From: Chara braunii
Lineage: Eukaryota > Streptophyta > Charophyceae > Charales > Characeae
Length of the DNA: 55,250 nt
Reading direction: 5' to 3'
NCBI GenBank assembly: GCA_003427395.1
Contig: BFEA01000287.1
Coordinates: forward strand, 545,206 to 600,455
The notes beneath the pieces are model-generated. The model made no database searches. It had not been told where the DNA came from and was given only the letters and a program-made list of their open reading frames with translations. Of the stretch, positions 53,640 to 55,250 are shown one piece after another. A program made the translations under genes and the position numbers. Numbering within the stretch: position 1 is the stretch's first letter; each line of letters opens with the position of its first letter.

Positions 53640-55250
53640 ACTAAGCCAGATAACCAACCAAAAAACGCAGCAGACCTCAAGGTCACAATAACTCTCTGCT
53701 ACAACAACCGGGCTGGACTGAAGGAAACAATAATCATTTCGAACAGCCGTGCCAGAGAACAGAAAACGGCAGTTGCAGCAATCCACCTGGTCACAGTGTT
53801 TCGGCAGCGGCGTAGTGGTAACCTAGTAGGTGTACAGTAGTTGCCCGTTATGAACACACAACAGATGTTCTGAAACCAATCGTCGCAGCTGCAGTTCGTC
53901 CTACTACGACAGTTGCCGCAGTCAGGGGCTTAACCAGCAGCAAAGACTTAGTCACCGTAGCAGCAGTTTGGTGAGCAGCGGTGTAGCAATGACCAGTATC
54001 AAAATATACTATGACCGTATCACCAGAGCATGGCTGCAGCAAAAAAAACGAGACAACGACAACCTTCTGCTATTGATAATGGCAGTAACAGCAAGGTCTC
54101 ATTAAGAATAGTCATAACCCCCACATACCATTGGCAGCCACGCTGCTCGTGACGATAGTCATCATGTCAGCAAGCAGCACAGTTTGTGGTCTAGTAACAT
54201 CAGGGCTGCGATCTGAGAGCACGGGCTGTGGTCACTCTAATGAAATAGTAACCGTAGCACAGGAGCATAAATGGTAGGAACTGCCAACGCAATCTGCTGA
54301 GCACAGATAAAAAAATGATTTGAGCACTTTCATAGCAGCCCAGTGCGAGGCAGCAGTAGCTTGATGAAGTGGCAAACAAACTACCACAACTACAACAACA
54401 TAGCAGTACTGAAGCGCCCAGTAAGAACGGTATCCTACACAGTACTCCGCTTGCGGCGAGGGCCAGCGTCCCGAGGAGATACCGCAAAGACGCACAACCA
54501 AGCGGCGTTGCCGCGGCTTCACAAGGGCTCAACCACACACAGTCTATGTGCTGTGGCAGGGGTCGTGACAATAGCCATGAGCACAATGTCCGTGACGGAC
54601 CCAGCAAGCAGGGTTCGTCGGGGCGCAGCAGACACAACCAGCCCAACAATACACAGTTCTAAGGCTGCCACCGTGGACCAGGAGCAACAGTGGCTGAGCG
54701 GCCTGCCGCTGGGAAAAAACAGCAGCAGCTCACTCTTCACAATGGCCACAGCAGTCCGTATCTGTAGCTCGAGTTCTAAACTAGCAGCAGCTTAGTACAG
54801 TGATCAGACCATGCCCAGCAAAAGGCCCTGCGAGCGCTACACTATAACAAACATCTGCAACTACACAATGCTATGCTTTATGCTAAATGTAGAATTGGCC
54901 ACACTTGAGAACTCACTCGCAGCACCGCGATACCGCATCATTAGCTCGACGACACTTGGTATTAACAGCGTGATGCTATGGCATCAACTAATTTCACCAG
55001 TCTTGGCTGGGCCAGTGAAACCTGTGGTCCGAATCTAGCCGGCAACAGCCAAGTGTGAACTAACAGCCACAGTAATTGCACCGCAACAACAGCCTAAAGC
55101 CTAGCTACGACAGTTTTTAACGAATTACTCAGCTATAGTGCAGTTTCCACAACAGTTCCTCGATCTCACTATCAGTGGCATGTGGGTTAGTAGTGACTAC
55201 TGCTGGTACAACATTAGTCAAGCCTCAGTCCAACAACACCTACCCCCAAC
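53640..55250. other. CAG-rich intergenic sequence, no gene
   Basis: Rich in CAGCAG, GCAGTAGC and GTAACAGC words without a regular period. Long chance frames are Ser/Thr/Ala-rich and resemble no family. Confidence 0.5.

Noticed and set aside
53800-55250. CAG-rich region as a trinucleotide-expansion gene
   Set aside because: No regular CAG run and no frame with continuous poly-Gln or recognisable flanks.

Overview
This is nuclear DNA from a large, repeat-rich eukaryotic genome of the green lineage. One host gene is recognisable: ribosomal protein eL24 (RPL24), on the minus strand in five exons from 36614 to 29315, with a plant-type sequence and 1.1-2.1 kb introns full of mobile-element debris. 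The acidic third ORF of the first retrotransposon and the chromovirus fragments resemble what I remember of charophyte algae such as Chara braunii. That species guess is from memory and unverified.

Layout. 1-11674: a degenerate Ty3/gypsy LTR retrotransposon on the minus strand, cut by the left window edge. It has Gag, protease, RT-RNase H, a PHD finger lying between RNase H and integrase, integrase, and a third ORF with a long acidic tract. 11675-17100: no genes; direct repeats, tandem duplications and hairpins. 17660-18108: organelle-type DNA, the 3' end of a large-subunit rRNA preceded by what looks like the 3' half of a group I intron. 18400-20900: simple sequence and a long hairpin. 20900-23560: wreck of a second Ty3/gypsy element (a chromovirus, plus strand) with a clear polypurine tract and LTR start. 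23900-27100: 3'-end fragments of non-LTR retrotransposons. 29315-36614: eL24. 38158-38491: assembly gap. 39200-43606: a decayed Helitron (Rep/helicase) on the minus strand. 43976-49765: small RNA-derived repeats (tRNA-like heads, two copies of a 215-bp repeat) and a (TA)n tract next to a hammerhead-ribozyme-like unit. 45700-46880 and 51170-53070: two arrays of small hairpins, each ending in a TATA box followed by a shared 65-bp segment. 53450-55250: CAG-rich DNA with an assembly-induced duplication.

Apart from eL24 nothing here acts as a pathway. The rest is a layered record of mobile elements, including at least four copies of one foldback MITE (two in eL24 introns) and two copies of a 110-nt hammerhead-like unit flanked by TA repeats (one in an eL24 intron, one in a long TA tract).

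The observations I rate highest are the hammerhead-like units, the hairpin arrays whose stems change while their loops stay constant, the PHD finger inside a Ty3/gypsy pol, and the organellar rRNA/intron insert.
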